From Wukongibacter sp050859025 (lineage in GTDB: Bacteria > Bacillota > Clostridia > Peptostreptococcales > Caminicellaceae), in assembly GCF_050859025.1 (NCBI RefSeq), contig NZ_CP138200.1:6262001-6326000 (forward strand): a stretch of DNA of 64,000 nt. Direction: 5' to 3'. Both the position numbers and the translations under genes were made by a program. The notes under the pieces are model-generated. The model was not told where the DNA came from. It saw only the letters and a program-made list of their open reading frames with translations, and did not search any database. Each line of letters begins with the position of its first letter. Position 1 is the stretch's first letter. Below are positions 53,169-62,857 of this stretch, piece by piece.

Positions 53169-55652
53169 TCATTTATCCTTGCTCTCATTACACTTTCTAA
53201 CTATATCTTCAAATAAATCCGGTGGTACAGGCGGACTGTAGAAATAACCTTGTACCATATCACAGTTCTCCATGTTAAGATAATCAAGCTGCTCTCTAGT
53301 TTCCACACCTTCGGCTACTACATTTAATTTTAGTTTCCTTGCAATAGCAATAATAGTTGAAACTATTGCCGTATTATTGCTGTCTATATTTATGTCTCTT
53401 ATAAAGGATCTATCTATTTTTAATTTGCTTATACATAATTTGTTTAATTGACTGAGTGATGAAAAACCCGTTCCAAAGTCATCTATAGATAATTTTACTC
53501 CTATATCCCTGAGCTTACTTAAAACAAATAGTCTATTCCTTATATTTTCTATAGAAATACTCTCGGTTATCTCTAGCTCTAAATATTTTGAATCTAACTC
53601 AGTCTCATTCAATATTTCCTTAACAATATCTATAAATTCATCTTGTTCTAGCTGCTTTACCGATATATTCACCGCAATAAAAATTGGACTAAAACCTAGA
53701 GCCTGCCATTTTTTATTCTGTAAACATGCCTCCTTTAGTACCCACTTTCCTATTTCTGCAATAAACCCTCTATTTTCAGCAATGGGAATAAACTTACTTG
53801 GTGATATGTATCCATGTTCAGGATGTTCCCATCTTATTAATGCTTCTGCTCCAACAATTTTATTAGTCCTTAGATCTACTATGGGCTGATAGTAAAGTGA
53901 AAACTCTCCTCGTTCCTGGGCCTTTCTTAAAGCATTTACTATAATAAATTCTTCTTTAATTTTTTCATGTAAATTTGATGTATAAAACTCATATCTATTC
54001 CCACTATATTCCTTAGCTCTATACATAGCCACATCGGCATTTTTTATTAAGGCTTCAGAATGCAATCCATTAATAGGGTAAAATGCAATTCCTATGCTTA
54101 TAGTTATGTAGAATTTATATTCCTTAATGTAGATTGGTTTTTCAAATCTACTCATGATTTTCTTAACCTTTCTAACAATCTCATGGCTATCCTTGATATT
54201 AGAGGAAAGAACAATAAATTCATCTCCACCAACTCTACCAACTATATCATCTCTACCTAGGCACTTCCTAATCCTCTTAGAGATTACCCTGAGTACCTTA
54301 TCACCACTAATGTGACCTAAATTATCGTTTATACTTTTAAATCCATCGACATCTATAAACATTATAGCTAAATCCTGTCTACTTTCATTAGCCTTTTCTA
54401 TCTCAATGTTAAGTCTATCAACAAAAGTATATCTATTGTAAAGACCTGTAAGACTATCTCTAACAGCAAGGGTCTCTATTTTTCTTTCCTTTAGCTTTTC
54501 ATCGGTTATATCTCTATAGATAGCATATATTCCTATCTGTTTTCCATCATGTACAATTGGATAGCTCAGTATATCTACATTTATTAATCTACCCTCTTTA
54601 TTCTTTCTAATGGACTCTCTCCTAACAACACCACCATCGGCAACTATTCTAGTATTATTGCTTGCTTCTTCCTTATAGTCATTGGGAACAATTATATCAT
54701 TTATAAGAACATTTCTAATATCATCTATGGAATAATTAAACAGGTCACTAAAGGCCTTATTGATATCAATAATTCTATCACCGTTATTGAGAATAGCTAT
54801 AGCTTCAGGAGAGTTTTTAAATAATTGCTGAAAATATGATTTTTGCAATCTTAGCTCATGCTCTCTTTTCTTCCTATTAGTTATATCTCGACCAATTGAG
54901 ATTGCAACCTTCTTATTATTAAATATAAAGAGATGGGATTTTACTTCAAAGGGGATTATAGTTCCATCCTTGGCCATATGAGTCATCTCTAGGGTAGATC
55001 TTCCTTTTGCACAAAGCTCCTTTGCCATCTTGGCAATATTTCTATAGGTTTCTTCATCAATTGTATCCTTTGGGAGCATTAATAATAGCTCGTCCTTCGT
55101 ATATCCTAGCTTTTTAAAGGCATAATCATTCACATCAATAACACCTTCAGGTATACAATCATCTCGGAGTTCATAAAAGAATATAACGTCATTTGCATTG
55201 TTAAAAAGCTGCTTGAATTTTTTTTCACTTTCCTCTAGTTTATTTAGAGTTTCTTTCTTTTCACTAATATCAAAGACAATTGAATAAAGCAGCTTTTTAT
55301 TGTCAATCTCTATTGGACTACTATAAACCTCTATATATCGCAATTCTCCACTGGCCAATATGTGGGTGAAGGTAAAGTGATTTTTATGCTCAAGCTTTGC
55401 TTTTTGTATTTCTTCAAAGACTTCTTCTTCGGGCAAACTGTTTATTTCTGTTATCTTCATTGCTATAAGCTCGCTTTTGCTGTATCCATAGAAAGAACAG
55501 GCAGCTAGATTCGCATCCACAATTGCTGAAGTTTCAGGATTAATTAATAGCATTACAGCATGATTATTTTCAAATAAACTCTTATATATTTTTTTCTCTT
55601 GAGATAATAATTTACAACAATCATATTTATGGCATACTTGATCTATTTCCAT
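53169..55652 (-). CDS. PAS-GGDEF-EAL cyclic-di-GMP enzyme
   Basis: 827 residues: three PAS domains (about 25-120, 140-260, 270-390), then GGDEF domain with intact GRVGGDEFIVL near 480 and EAL domain with GAEALIRWEHP near 575, and the catalytic-type motifs DDFGTGFSSL and VAEGVETREQLDYL. Both active sites look intact, so it may make or break c-di-GMP depending on PAS input. No membrane helix: cytosolic. Alone, with its own terminator. Confidence 0.93.
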   Translation of the reverse strand: MEIDQVCHKYDCCKLLSQEKKIYKSLFENNHAVMLLINPETSAIVDANLAACSFYGYSKSELIAMKITEINSLPEEEVFEEIQKAKLEHKNHFTFTHILASGELRYIEVYSSPIEIDNKKLLYSIVFDISEKKETLNKLEESEKKFKQLFNNANDVIFFYELRDDCIPEGVIDVNDYAFKKLGYTKDELLLMLPKDTIDEETYRNIAKMAKELCAKGRSTLEMTHMAKDGTIIPFEVKSHLFIFNNKKVAISIGRDITNRKKREHELRLQKSYFQQLFKNSPEAIAILNNGDRIIDINKAFSDLFNYSIDDIRNVLINDIIVPNDYKEEASNNTRIVADGGVVRRESIRKNKEGRLINVDILSYPIVHDGKQIGIYAIYRDITDEKLKERKIETLAVRDSLTGLYNRYTFVDRLNIEIEKANESRQDLAIMFIDVDGFKSINDNLGHISGDKVLRVISKRIRKCLGRDDIVGRVGGDEFIVLSSNIKDSHEIVRKVKKIMSRFEKPIYIKEYKFYITISIGIAFYPINGLHSEALIKNADVAMYRAKEYSGNRYEFYTSNLHEKIKEEFIIVNALRKAQERGEFSLYYQPIVDLRTNKIVGAEALIRWEHPEHGYISPSKFIPIAENRGFIAEIGKWVLKEACLQNKKWQALGFSPIFIAVNISVKQLEQDEFIDIVKEILNETELDSKYLELEITESISIENIRNRLFVLSKLRDIGVKLSIDDFGTGFSSLSQLNKLCISKLKIDRSFIRDINIDSNNTAIVSTIIAIARKLKLNVVAEGVETREQLDYLNMENCDMVQGYFYSPPVPPDLFEDIVRKCNESKDK

Positions 55653-55769
55653 CTTTAAATTTCACCAACCTTTATTAGCAAGGCTTCATCTATAAAGCAT
55701 TAAATTAATTCTGTCTACCTATGCCTTTGTCTATAAATATGGCTAAATAGCCTTAAAGCTACTTTAAAT

Positions 55770-56010
55770 GATTAGCCATCCTATTTATCTTACAATTGTG
55801 CCAATTTCTTCAAAAGTACTGACTTATTCTTGTACTTCAGTATTTAATTGCTATATAGAAGCAGCACTATTTTGGATCGTTTTAGAAATCTCTCTCCTTG
55901 TTAGAAAAGAACGTATTCATCAAAGCATATAGAAAGCTGTTATTGTAAAAAAAACTATTAGTATTTTAGCTCAAATATCAAAGTCCTTAAATCTCCATTT
56001 CATTACTAAT
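55770..56010 (-). pseudogene. Remnant of a methyl-accepting chemotaxis-type gene
   Basis: On the minus strand, with stops, AKILIVFFTITAFYML (a receptor-type membrane start) is followed by ISKTIQNSAASI-stop-QLNTEVQE-stop-VSTFEEIGTIV, like an MCP signalling coil. Too short and broken for a gene. Assigned by eye. Confidence 0.4.
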
Positions 56011-56421
56011 GAGACCCCTTCAGCTGTTTTATAGTAATTATTTTGCTACTAGAAATTATTATAGATATTTTAGTTATTGTTAATGATAATCATATAATAT
56101 TACCTTGAGCTTTCCTTTAGATTCTATATGTATTTGTAATCTAAGGGAATACTTAATTTAAAACAATATCCATCGTCAATATTATTTTACTGATATTTAC
56201 CCACCTATAGCTTTTATGACTTTCTAAAAGTATAAAGCTCAAGTCCTTTATATTTCTCTATTAGGCTTACGTCTATTAAGAACCGCAATACTTTCTATTT
56301 TCACTCTTTGGATTATATATTTATTCAAGGTTTATAAATAAGACAGCTATAAGAACTTCCATATTATGAAAGAATGAGAGCATCATTGTGATAAGCCATC
56401 CAGAAAGTTATATTTTAACAC
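56011..56421. other. Gene-free AT-rich DNA
   Basis: About 400 bp; no ORF with a ribosome site, and no structured element recognised. Confidence 0.5.
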
Positions 56422-56525
56422 ATAGGTAACCAATTTTAAAAGTTAATTTATACATGTATAAACACTCAGCGTTTTTGGGAGTTTTGGGCCTGTATGAATT
56501 AAAGCCTTTACTTAAATCCCTATAA
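56422..56525. repeat. Dispersed palindromic repeat, family A
   Basis: Very like the copy at 34073: TTAATTTATACATGTATAAA, core ACTCAGCGTTTTTGGGAGT, right end CTTTACTTAAATCCCTATA. About 104 bp. Confidence 0.75.
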
Positions 56526-56856
56526 ATACTATCGCAATATTTATCAATCTTCGACATCTATATTATTATTATATTGTACATTATAATTTTGTTTCAATCA
56601 TTTATTTAAGAAAACTACATAATTCTGGCTTGATGCGATTTGCCTATATAGATAGAAATAGCAAGTTTCAAGTGATTAAGGTATATTAATATTTCCTTTT
56701 TATGATTTTAACAAATCTTTTTTTACCTTTAAAAAATATATAAATGTATATCTATAAATACATTCTATATAGAATAAAAATCAGCGCATCATAAATGCAC
56801 CGACTCAAGTTTTTATAATTATTGTACTATATTTTGAGTAAGTATTACAGAATTGT
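56526..56856. other. Gene-free gap
   Basis: About 330 bp of AT-rich DNA after the repeat. Nothing recognised. Confidence 0.5.
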
Positions 56857-58734
56857 TTATTTCTTATGCTCTATTATTAGGGGCAATGATATTACGAAGC
56901 AACATCCTCTATCTATATTATTTTCAGCGGCTATTTGTCCTCCCATGTTTTTTATAATCTTCTGGGCAATATATAACCCAAGTCCAACCCCTTTATATTT
57001 CTTCTTAGATGAGTAGTCAACCTGATAAAAGGGTCTAAATATATCATTAATACTATTTTCTTCTATGCCTATTCCAGTGTCACTAATATATATATCAATT
57101 CTGTTTTCGTCCCTTTTTAGCTTTATCTCTATCTTTCCTTCATTTGTAAATTTTACTGAGTTGTCTAAAATATTATCCATTACCTGCCTAAGCCTTATAT
57201 AATCAGTTGCTATTACAACATTTTCACAGGGAGTACTAAGCTCTATATCAATATTTGTATTCTTTATTAACAAAAGTCTATCCTTTACAATGTCCCTAAG
57301 AAATTTCTTCATGTTTACATTAGTATAATTAAGTTTTATTCCATTTGATTCAAAAAAAGAGATATCTAATAAATCACTTATCAAATACTGTAATCTTTCT
57401 GCGTTTCTATATGCAATATCGATCATTTCCTTTTGCTCTTTCTTTAGGGGGGCCTCCTCTTCTTCTAGCAGGTACTCTAAATAACTCATGGTTATATTTA
57501 AGGGGGTTCTTAATTCATGGCTTACATTAGCTATAAAATCACTTTTCACCCTATTTGCATTCTCTAATTCCTCTGTTTTCTCATAAAGCTCTTCCAGTGC
57601 TTCTATATGTCGGTTTGCTAAAGATGTCAGCATTCGATTATTCTGTTCCAATTTCTTTCTTTCTGTAGAAAGTTCTTTAATCACTGTATTTTTTATCATT
57701 TCATCTTTCTTTAAATGTGAAATATCTTGAATTATGGCTATACCATTAGTAATGCTATTATCCATATCAAGTATCGGGGCACTTGCCATCAGGATAACCC
57801 TTTCCTCACCATTACTATTGTTCCTCACTAGAATTTCCTCATCCTCAATAACAATTTTATTTTTAATAGATTTCCATAGTGGTAACTGCTCTGGTGTAAT
57901 TCTATGTCCATCCATATCTTCAAAGGTATAGACTCTATCAATAGTCCTATTTATTGCTTTTAAGAACTTATTCTTATTGTTACCCAACAAAATATCTATG
58001 AAAGTATTAGTTAATATTATATCACCGTTAATATCTACAACTATTACACCAACAGGCATATTATCTATAAGAGTGTTTAATGTATTATTAGACTTTTTAA
58101 GTGCCTTTAAAAGCTTGTCTATTCTCTTTTGCTTTCTATTAATTCTTCTCATCAGTTGATTCTTTACATTGAAATTATTTATAAATCTCACTATACAGCA
58201 AATTGCTATTAGGGGGATAACTGTCAATAAAATATTTAAAATCATCCAGACCACTGGAGTAAGATTCAGTACTAACCACATTGATATGGCTCTGATTATG
58301 CTATAACCTAAATAACTCAATATAATATTTTTTTTATTTAGTATGCTATATTCACTTATGAATTCATCTCTCTTATGTGTGATACTTGCTATTATTCCTG
58401 GTAAAATAATACCTATAACTATGCCTTCCCAAGTTGTTGGGCCACCTATATATATTCTATATAATGATGGTAAAATAGCCGATACAAGTCCAGCTTTCCA
58501 TCCAAATCTATAGGATATAATAAAAATAGGTATACTTCTTAAATCAAATATCATTTCTCTATAGTTGAAGGATTGAGACATCAGCAAAAGTGATGCAAAG
58601 CCATTCCAGGTAGAAATTATATAAACTAATAACTTATGATTTATTTTTCTTTTGCTAAAAAAATCATTTAAATTATATGTTACACATACAAATCCTATCA
58701 TTATCATCATATTGCTTAAAAAAATAGGAAGCAC
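56857..58734 (-). CDS. LytS-type membrane sensor histidine kinase
   Basis: 625 residues from a GTG (GGGGTG site). N-terminal 5TM receptor domain of the LytS type (FGWKAGLVSAILPSLYRIYIGG near 75-97), PAS domain (about 205-320), HisKA NVSHELRTPLN near 415, N-box NILDNSVKF, G1 DTGIGI and G2 GVGLGLYIA. Unlike classic LytS it carries a HisKA-type catalytic part. No response regulator is next to it, so its partner is unknown; the sigma-54 activator at 60.5 kb has a receiver and is a candidate. Confidence 0.85.
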   Translation of the reverse strand: MLPIFLSNMMIMIGFVCVTYNLNDFFSKRKINHKLLVYIISTWNGFASLLLMSQSFNYREMIFDLRSIPIFIISYRFGWKAGLVSAILPSLYRIYIGGPTTWEGIVIGIILPGIIASITHKRDEFISEYSILNKKNIILSYLGYSIIRAISMWLVLNLTPVVWMILNILLTVIPLIAICCIVRFINNFNVKNQLMRRINRKQKRIDKLLKALKKSNNTLNTLIDNMPVGVIVVDINGDIILTNTFIDILLGNNKNKFLKAINRTIDRVYTFEDMDGHRITPEQLPLWKSIKNKIVIEDEEILVRNNSNGEERVILMASAPILDMDNSITNGIAIIQDISHLKKDEMIKNTVIKELSTERKKLEQNNRMLTSLANRHIEALEELYEKTEELENANRVKSDFIANVSHELRTPLNITMSYLEYLLEEEEAPLKKEQKEMIDIAYRNAERLQYLISDLLDISFFESNGIKLNYTNVNMKKFLRDIVKDRLLLIKNTNIDIELSTPCENVVIATDYIRLRQVMDNILDNSVKFTNEGKIEIKLKRDENRIDIYISDTGIGIEENSINDIFRPFYQVDYSSKKKYKGVGLGLYIAQKIIKNMGGQIAAENNIDRGCCFVISLPLIIEHKK

Positions 58735-58856
58735 AATATTTCACCCCTTAATATCCTTATGGATATTCGCTTTTAAAATTTGATATTTTTAGAGAAAAGG
58801 TATGAAAACGCCAAATATTTTCTCTAAAAATAAATCAGGCTTTAAAAACGATCGTA

Positions 58857-58965
58857 TTTCTAGAGAAATCCTAGTGAAAATTTTAACTTATATGTATCGA
58901 AAATTCCTATAATCGTCGAATATTTGGATATATATGAATTAGGCTTCACTAGTAACTCTCTATAG
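58857..58965. repeat. Dispersed palindromic repeat, family A (diverged)
   Basis: Left CTAGAGAAATCCTAGTGAAA then TTTTAACTTATATGTAT; right ATATATATGAATTAGGCTTC then AGTAACTCTCTATA. About 109 bp. Confidence 0.55.
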
Positions 58966-59052
58966 ATAACCAACCCTAAGGTTTAATAGAATTCGAATAA
59001 AATTTAGAAGTGTTCATTATTTTAATGTTGATGACCTTTAATAGGTTTTTTC

Positions 59053-59658
59053 TCAAACTATACACCTTTTGACATTGTTTTGTTCATCAAGCTCAATTTT
59101 TTTTGCAAACCAAGACGGCAGTTCACATTTATTAGACGTATAGAAATAAGGCTTGATAAAGTCAATTCTTGCTTTGTACCCATCCCACTTATTAGGATAA
59201 TTCTTTAAGAACATTAAAAAATCCTTTGGTTTTATCTGAAATATTTTTTTATCTCCAAAGCGTCTTCCTTTTATATATCCGCTCTTAAGCCATCTATATA
59301 TTAGATTAGGGTCCTTATTCAATAAGTATCCAATATCTCCGCTGGTTAAATAATCTCCATTACTTATTCTTTGGGGTCCCAATTTCAATTCTACCGCCTT
59401 CTTTTTGATAGAAATTGAACTTCTATTTAATTTTTGTGCAATCTTCTCTCTAGAGTATTTGCCCCAACATTTTATGAGAAACTCAAGCTCTTCTTCCGTC
59501 CATCTTCTTACCCTTTTCGTAAGTCCTATTCTCATAGCTTTTTTGTAAACAGAATTCTTTGTTCTATTAAGTTCCTTTGCAATAATCTCAATATCCTTGA
59601 ATTCAAAATTATCTATTAAATATTGTATTTCTATTTTATCCCATCTTTGGTAGCCCAT
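59053..59658 (-). CDS. DNA-binding protein with repeated Myb/SANT-like HTH
   Basis: About 201 residues (start at the second Met, behind GGGGGC). Two similar HTH units: RWDKIEIQYLIDNFEFKDI...KNSVYKKAMRIGL and WTEEELEFLIKCWGKYSRE...SISIKKKAVELKL; then a MerR-like helix-turn-helix (TSGDIGYLLNKDPNLIYRWLKSGYIKGRRFGDKKIFQI). It probably binds DNA; target unknown. Alone between the kinase and CheW-like genes. Confidence 0.65.
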   Translation of the reverse strand: MGYQRWDKIEIQYLIDNFEFKDIEIIAKELNRTKNSVYKKAMRIGLTKRVRRWTEEELEFLIKCWGKYSREKIAQKLNRSSISIKKKAVELKLGPQRISNGDYLTSGDIGYLLNKDPNLIYRWLKSGYIKGRRFGDKKIFQIKPKDFLMFLKNYPNKWDGYKARIDFIKPYFYTSNKCELPSWFAKKIELDEQNNVKRCIV

Positions 59659-59694
59659 TTTTCTAGCCCCCATTAACTAAATTTATATACAGAT

Positions 59695-59781
59695 ATCCAT
59701 ACAGGATTTACATAATAAAAACTTTAATTTATACACATCAAAAATTTACTAAATACTTTCTCTACCTACTGTTTTACTATA
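59695..59781. repeat. Dispersed palindromic repeat, family A (partial)
   Basis: ACATAATAAAAACTTTAATT and the right end CTACTGTTTTACTATA. The centre is diverged. Confidence 0.5.
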
Positions 59782-59782
59782 A

Positions 59783-60172
59783 TTAGTAAGTTTCATCCCT
59801 TAGCCATTGGTATGAAAAGTTGGGTATATCAATAATTGGTATTATATCTTCATCTTTATTTATAAAACCTATAATACCGTCCTGATTCTCATTTCCAACA
59901 AAGTAAACTACATTATCATCATATAAGCTATCAATATATGTAAATTCTGAAACTGCAATACACTCTAATTGATGCTCTCTACTAAAATATATTAATTGTG
60001 TTGCATTGATTTCCTTACTATTTAATGGGTTAATATCTTCAATCTTATTAGACCATCGTATTTTCTTTAGTTCATTCACTTTACTTTCACCTTTATTAAG
60101 TGTTAATAATACATCTGAGCTTTTAGCTGCAACTTTATAATCTTGAGTTTCAAATAAAACTAAATCATCCAT
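59783..60172 (-). CDS. Small CheW-like protein
   Basis: 129 residues; GGAGGT site. Two stretches resemble CheW: LVLFETQDYKVAAKSSDVL (first strand and helix) and GIIGFINKDEDIIPIIDIPNF (the GxIxxxGxxIPVID-like part). The match is moderate and no chemotaxis genes are near. It might couple to the MCP-like protein at 34 kb, but that is speculative. Confidence 0.45.
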   Translation of the reverse strand: MDDLVLFETQDYKVAAKSSDVLLTLNKGESKVNELKKIRWSNKIEDINPLNSKEINATQLIYFSREHQLECIAVSEFTYIDSLYDDNVVYFVGNENQDGIIGFINKDEDIIPIIDIPNFSYQWLRDETY

Positions 60173-60372
60173 CTTTTACCTCCAAATATTCCAATATTAT
60201 CAATTTACTTGCAAACTTCGTGCCAATTTGTAACAAATTTGAAATTTCCCATCCAATTTATAAGGTCTATCTGTATTTCTATATATGAGATTCCTTTAAA
60301 TACCTACTATTTCAATACTAATCAAGCTCTAGTTATATAAAACACCTTCTTTAACTTCCATTCTTAAATAAC

Positions 60373-60420
60373 AAAAAAATAGCTCTAGAGATTTTAATCC
60401 TATCCCTAGAACTATTTTTT
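60373..60420. terminator. Bidirectional terminator between CheW-like and sigma-54 genes
   Basis: AAAAAATAG.TCTAG pairs with CTAGA.CTATTTTTT; T run on both sides. Ends the gene at 60532-61860. Confidence 0.75.
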
Positions 60421-60494
60421 TTGTAATTTTTACATTTTCCCCTATAAAATATGTATTTTTTACATCAGGTATATTAATAAATTTGATTTTCAAT

Positions 60495-60538
60495 ATATAT
60501 CGAATACGCTTATAAGTCTACATTGTAATTTCTATATA
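60495..60538. repeat. Family B repeat arm at a gene end
   Basis: TATATCGAATACGCTTATAA then GTCTACATTGTAATTTCTATA; overlaps the stop codon of the sigma-54 activator gene. Confidence 0.5.
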
Positions 60539-61860
60539 TTATATTTTCGAATTTTATTATATAATGTTTTCTTGCTTATGCCTAAAATATCTACAGCCTT
60601 ATCCTTATTACCTTTAACTTCTGTCAAAACGTATAATATATGTTGTTTTTCCAGTTCTTCTAAACTAAGCATATCTTGATTATGTACATATCTACTATCT
60701 TCATTTTTTTTGTCATTTAAAGATAAGTAGAAGGAAATATCTTCTTTTGTAATTTCCTCATTATTTGATATGGATATTATTCTCTGAATAACATTCTTTA
60801 ATTCTCTTATATTGCCAGGCCAATTATGCCTTGTTAAAATTTCAATAGCATCACCATTAAGTTTTTTTACACGAGTCACATAATCCTTTCTGAACTGTTC
60901 AATAAAGTAGTTTATAAGTATTGGTATGTCTTCTTTTCTTTCTCTAAGAGATGGCACATAAATATTAAAGGTATTTATTCTATAAAATAGATCCTCACGA
61001 AAATTTCCCTTATTAACTTCTTGGGCTATCTCTTTATTTGAAGCACATAAAAGTCTAAAATCAGAGAATACTTGTTTATTGCTACCTAGCCGCTCAAAGG
61101 TTTTATATTCCAAAACCCTTAATAGCTTGGTTTGTAATTTCTCGTCTAGCTCACTTATTTCATCAAGAAACAACGTTCCTTCACTAGCTTCCTCAAGCTT
61201 TCCTCTTTTAAATGTCACTGCACCTGTAAAAGCACCTTTTTCATAACCGAATAATTCACTTTCTAGCAGTTCTCCTGGAATAGCTGCACAATTTATTTTT
61301 ATAAGTTTATTATGTTTTCTTATGGAATTATAGTGAATAAAATCAACTATCAATTCCTTTCCTGTACCACTTTCTCCTGAAATTAATATTGGTGCATCAC
61401 TATTTGAAAGCTTTAATGCTCTATCCATACAATCCTTTAATTTAGAGCTTTCTCCAACAATTCTCACGCTCTCAGCCTCTAGATTATTATGGCTAAAATT
61501 ATCTCTATCCAAAACTCTAAATATTACCTTTCTTATATCCTTAAGTTTAAAGGGCTTTGATATAAAGTCTATTGCTCCATTCTGAAGAAAAAATTCAGAT
61601 TTATACCGTTCTGCATAGGCAGTCATGATGATAATCTTAACTTCAGGATATCTTTTCCTCACAATTTTCATTATTTCAATTCCATCTATATTAGGCATCT
61701 GAACATCTAAAAGAATAACTTCAGGCAAAACCTTCTTCAAAGCTTCAATGACAGAATAAGCATCATAAAAGGTATCTGCTTCTATATTCTCCTTCCTTAA
61801 TACTCGTTGTAATAAGTCGGTGATTTCTTTATGGTCATCAACTATAAACACCTTACTCAT
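60532..61860 (-). CDS. NtrC-family sigma-54 response regulator
   Basis: 442 residues: receiver (DDHK, LLDVQMP Asp near 52, SKPFK), AAA+ domain with Walker A GESGTGKEL near 165, GAFTGA (sigma-54 contact) near 210, Walker B GTLFLDEI near 235, and C-terminal Fis-type HTH (DKAVDILGISKKTLYNKIRKY). It should activate sigma-54 promoters after phosphorylation. Its partner kinase may be the LytS-type protein at 57 kb, though not co-transcribed. GGGGGA site. Targets not identified. Confidence 0.93.
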   Translation of the reverse strand: MSKVFIVDDHKEITDLLQRVLRKENIEADTFYDAYSVIEALKKVLPEVILLDVQMPNIDGIEIMKIVRKRYPEVKIIIMTAYAERYKSEFFLQNGAIDFISKPFKLKDIRKVIFRVLDRDNFSHNNLEAESVRIVGESSKLKDCMDRALKLSNSDAPILISGESGTGKELIVDFIHYNSIRKHNKLIKINCAAIPGELLESELFGYEKGAFTGAVTFKRGKLEEASEGTLFLDEISELDEKLQTKLLRVLEYKTFERLGSNKQVFSDFRLLCASNKEIAQEVNKGNFREDLFYRINTFNIYVPSLRERKEDIPILINYFIEQFRKDYVTRVKKLNGDAIEILTRHNWPGNIRELKNVIQRIISISNNEEITKEDISFYLSLNDKKNEDSRYVHNQDMLSLEELEKQHILYVLTEVKGNKDKAVDILGISKKTLYNKIRKYNI

Positions 61861-62022
61861 GTACTTCCCCCTTGTCTAAAAAATACATATTTACTTCTCT
61901 ATTTCATCCACATATTATTAGGACTTCTTCTATTTTTTACTTATATAAAGTATATACCCCATTGCAATGCCTATATATTCATTTTTAATGAATATATATT
62001 CTTTAAATTATGACTTTTCTAA

Positions 62023-62097
62023 TATAGAAATCGTAATAAATCTTTTACATTCTCATTCCTCAAATATACCTACAGGCTTTACTATGTAAACCCTATA
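62023..62097. repeat. Mosaic palindromic repeat (family B left arm, family A right arm)
   Basis: Left TATAGAAATCGTAATAAATC matches family B; right CAGGCTTTACTATGTAAACC then CTATA matches family A. About 75 bp. Confidence 0.55.
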
Positions 62098-62268
62098 TAT
62101 TCAATCCATTACTAAATCTTATTTTCTGATATATTTCGACTTTATCATTACTATATTATATCAAAAACAATTGGAAAAATATTTATTTCTCTGCATTATT
62201 TTCATATATTCAACTGGAAATTAGCACAAAAAAAACCAGCACACTTACTTTTATGTGCCGATTTTCTA

Positions 62269-62374
62269 TTATATATAATACGATAAGCATCTTACATTCT
62301 AAAGATTTAACAGCCAGCGTTTTTTAAGATATTAGATCTTCAAAATGCAATAGATTTTTCGTAACTTATATAGT
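62269..62374. repeat. Dispersed palindromic repeat, family B (diverged)
   Basis: Left part TATATATAATACGATAAGCA, right CAAAATGCAATAGATTTTTC then GTAACTTATATAG. Downstream of rplI. Confidence 0.55.
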
Positions 62375-62410
62375 ATTTTACTAAAATTTATTTAGTTTTA
62401 AATTTATTAT

Positions 62411-62857
62411 TTATTGAGCTGTAACTTCTACCTTCATCTTTCCTGCAATTTCAGGATACACCTTTACTTCTACAAATCTTGATCCTAACTCCTTTATAGG
62501 ACTATCTAAAACTATTTTTCTCTTATCTATATTTATTTTATGATCCTTTTTCAATTTAGTAGCTATATCCTTAGATGTTATTGAACCAAATAATTTACCT
62601 CCATCCCCTGCTTTGCTTGTAAACTTAAGGGTTATCTTCGAAATCTTTTCAGCTAATTCTTTAGCCTGTTCAAGTTCTTCATCTTGTCTCTTCTTTTCAG
62701 AAGCTTTTTGAGCTTTTAGATTATTAATATTTCCAGCAGTTGCTTCCTTTGCAAGTCCTCTTGGTATCAAATAGTTTCTTGCATGACCATCGCTGGCATT
62801 AATAATATCTCCTCTTTTTCCTGTTCCTTTAATATCTTTTAATAAGATAACTTTCAT
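62411..62857 (-). CDS. rplI: Ribosomal protein bL9
   Basis: 148 residues. N-terminal L9 domain MKVILLKDIKGTGKRGDI and GHARNYLIPRGLAKEAT, long connecting helix (about 45-75), C-terminal domain FGSITSKDIATKL. Start overlaps the last base of the gdpP stop (TAATG), so they are coupled. rplI-gdpP is a common Firmicute pair. Confidence 0.97.
   Translation of the reverse strand: MKVILLKDIKGTGKRGDIINASDGHARNYLIPRGLAKEATAGNINNLKAQKASEKKRQDEELEQAKELAEKISKITLKFTSKAGDGGKLFGSITSKDIATKLKKDHKINIDKRKIVLDSPIKELGSRFVEVKVYPEIAGKMKVEVTAQ

Larger units (their letters stand above)
61861..62410. other. Gap with two palindromic repeats
   Basis: 550 bp upstream of the sigma-54 activator and downstream of rplI. Holds the repeats at 62023 and 62269; a 60-codon ORF at 61831-62013 has no support. 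Confidence 0.6.
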
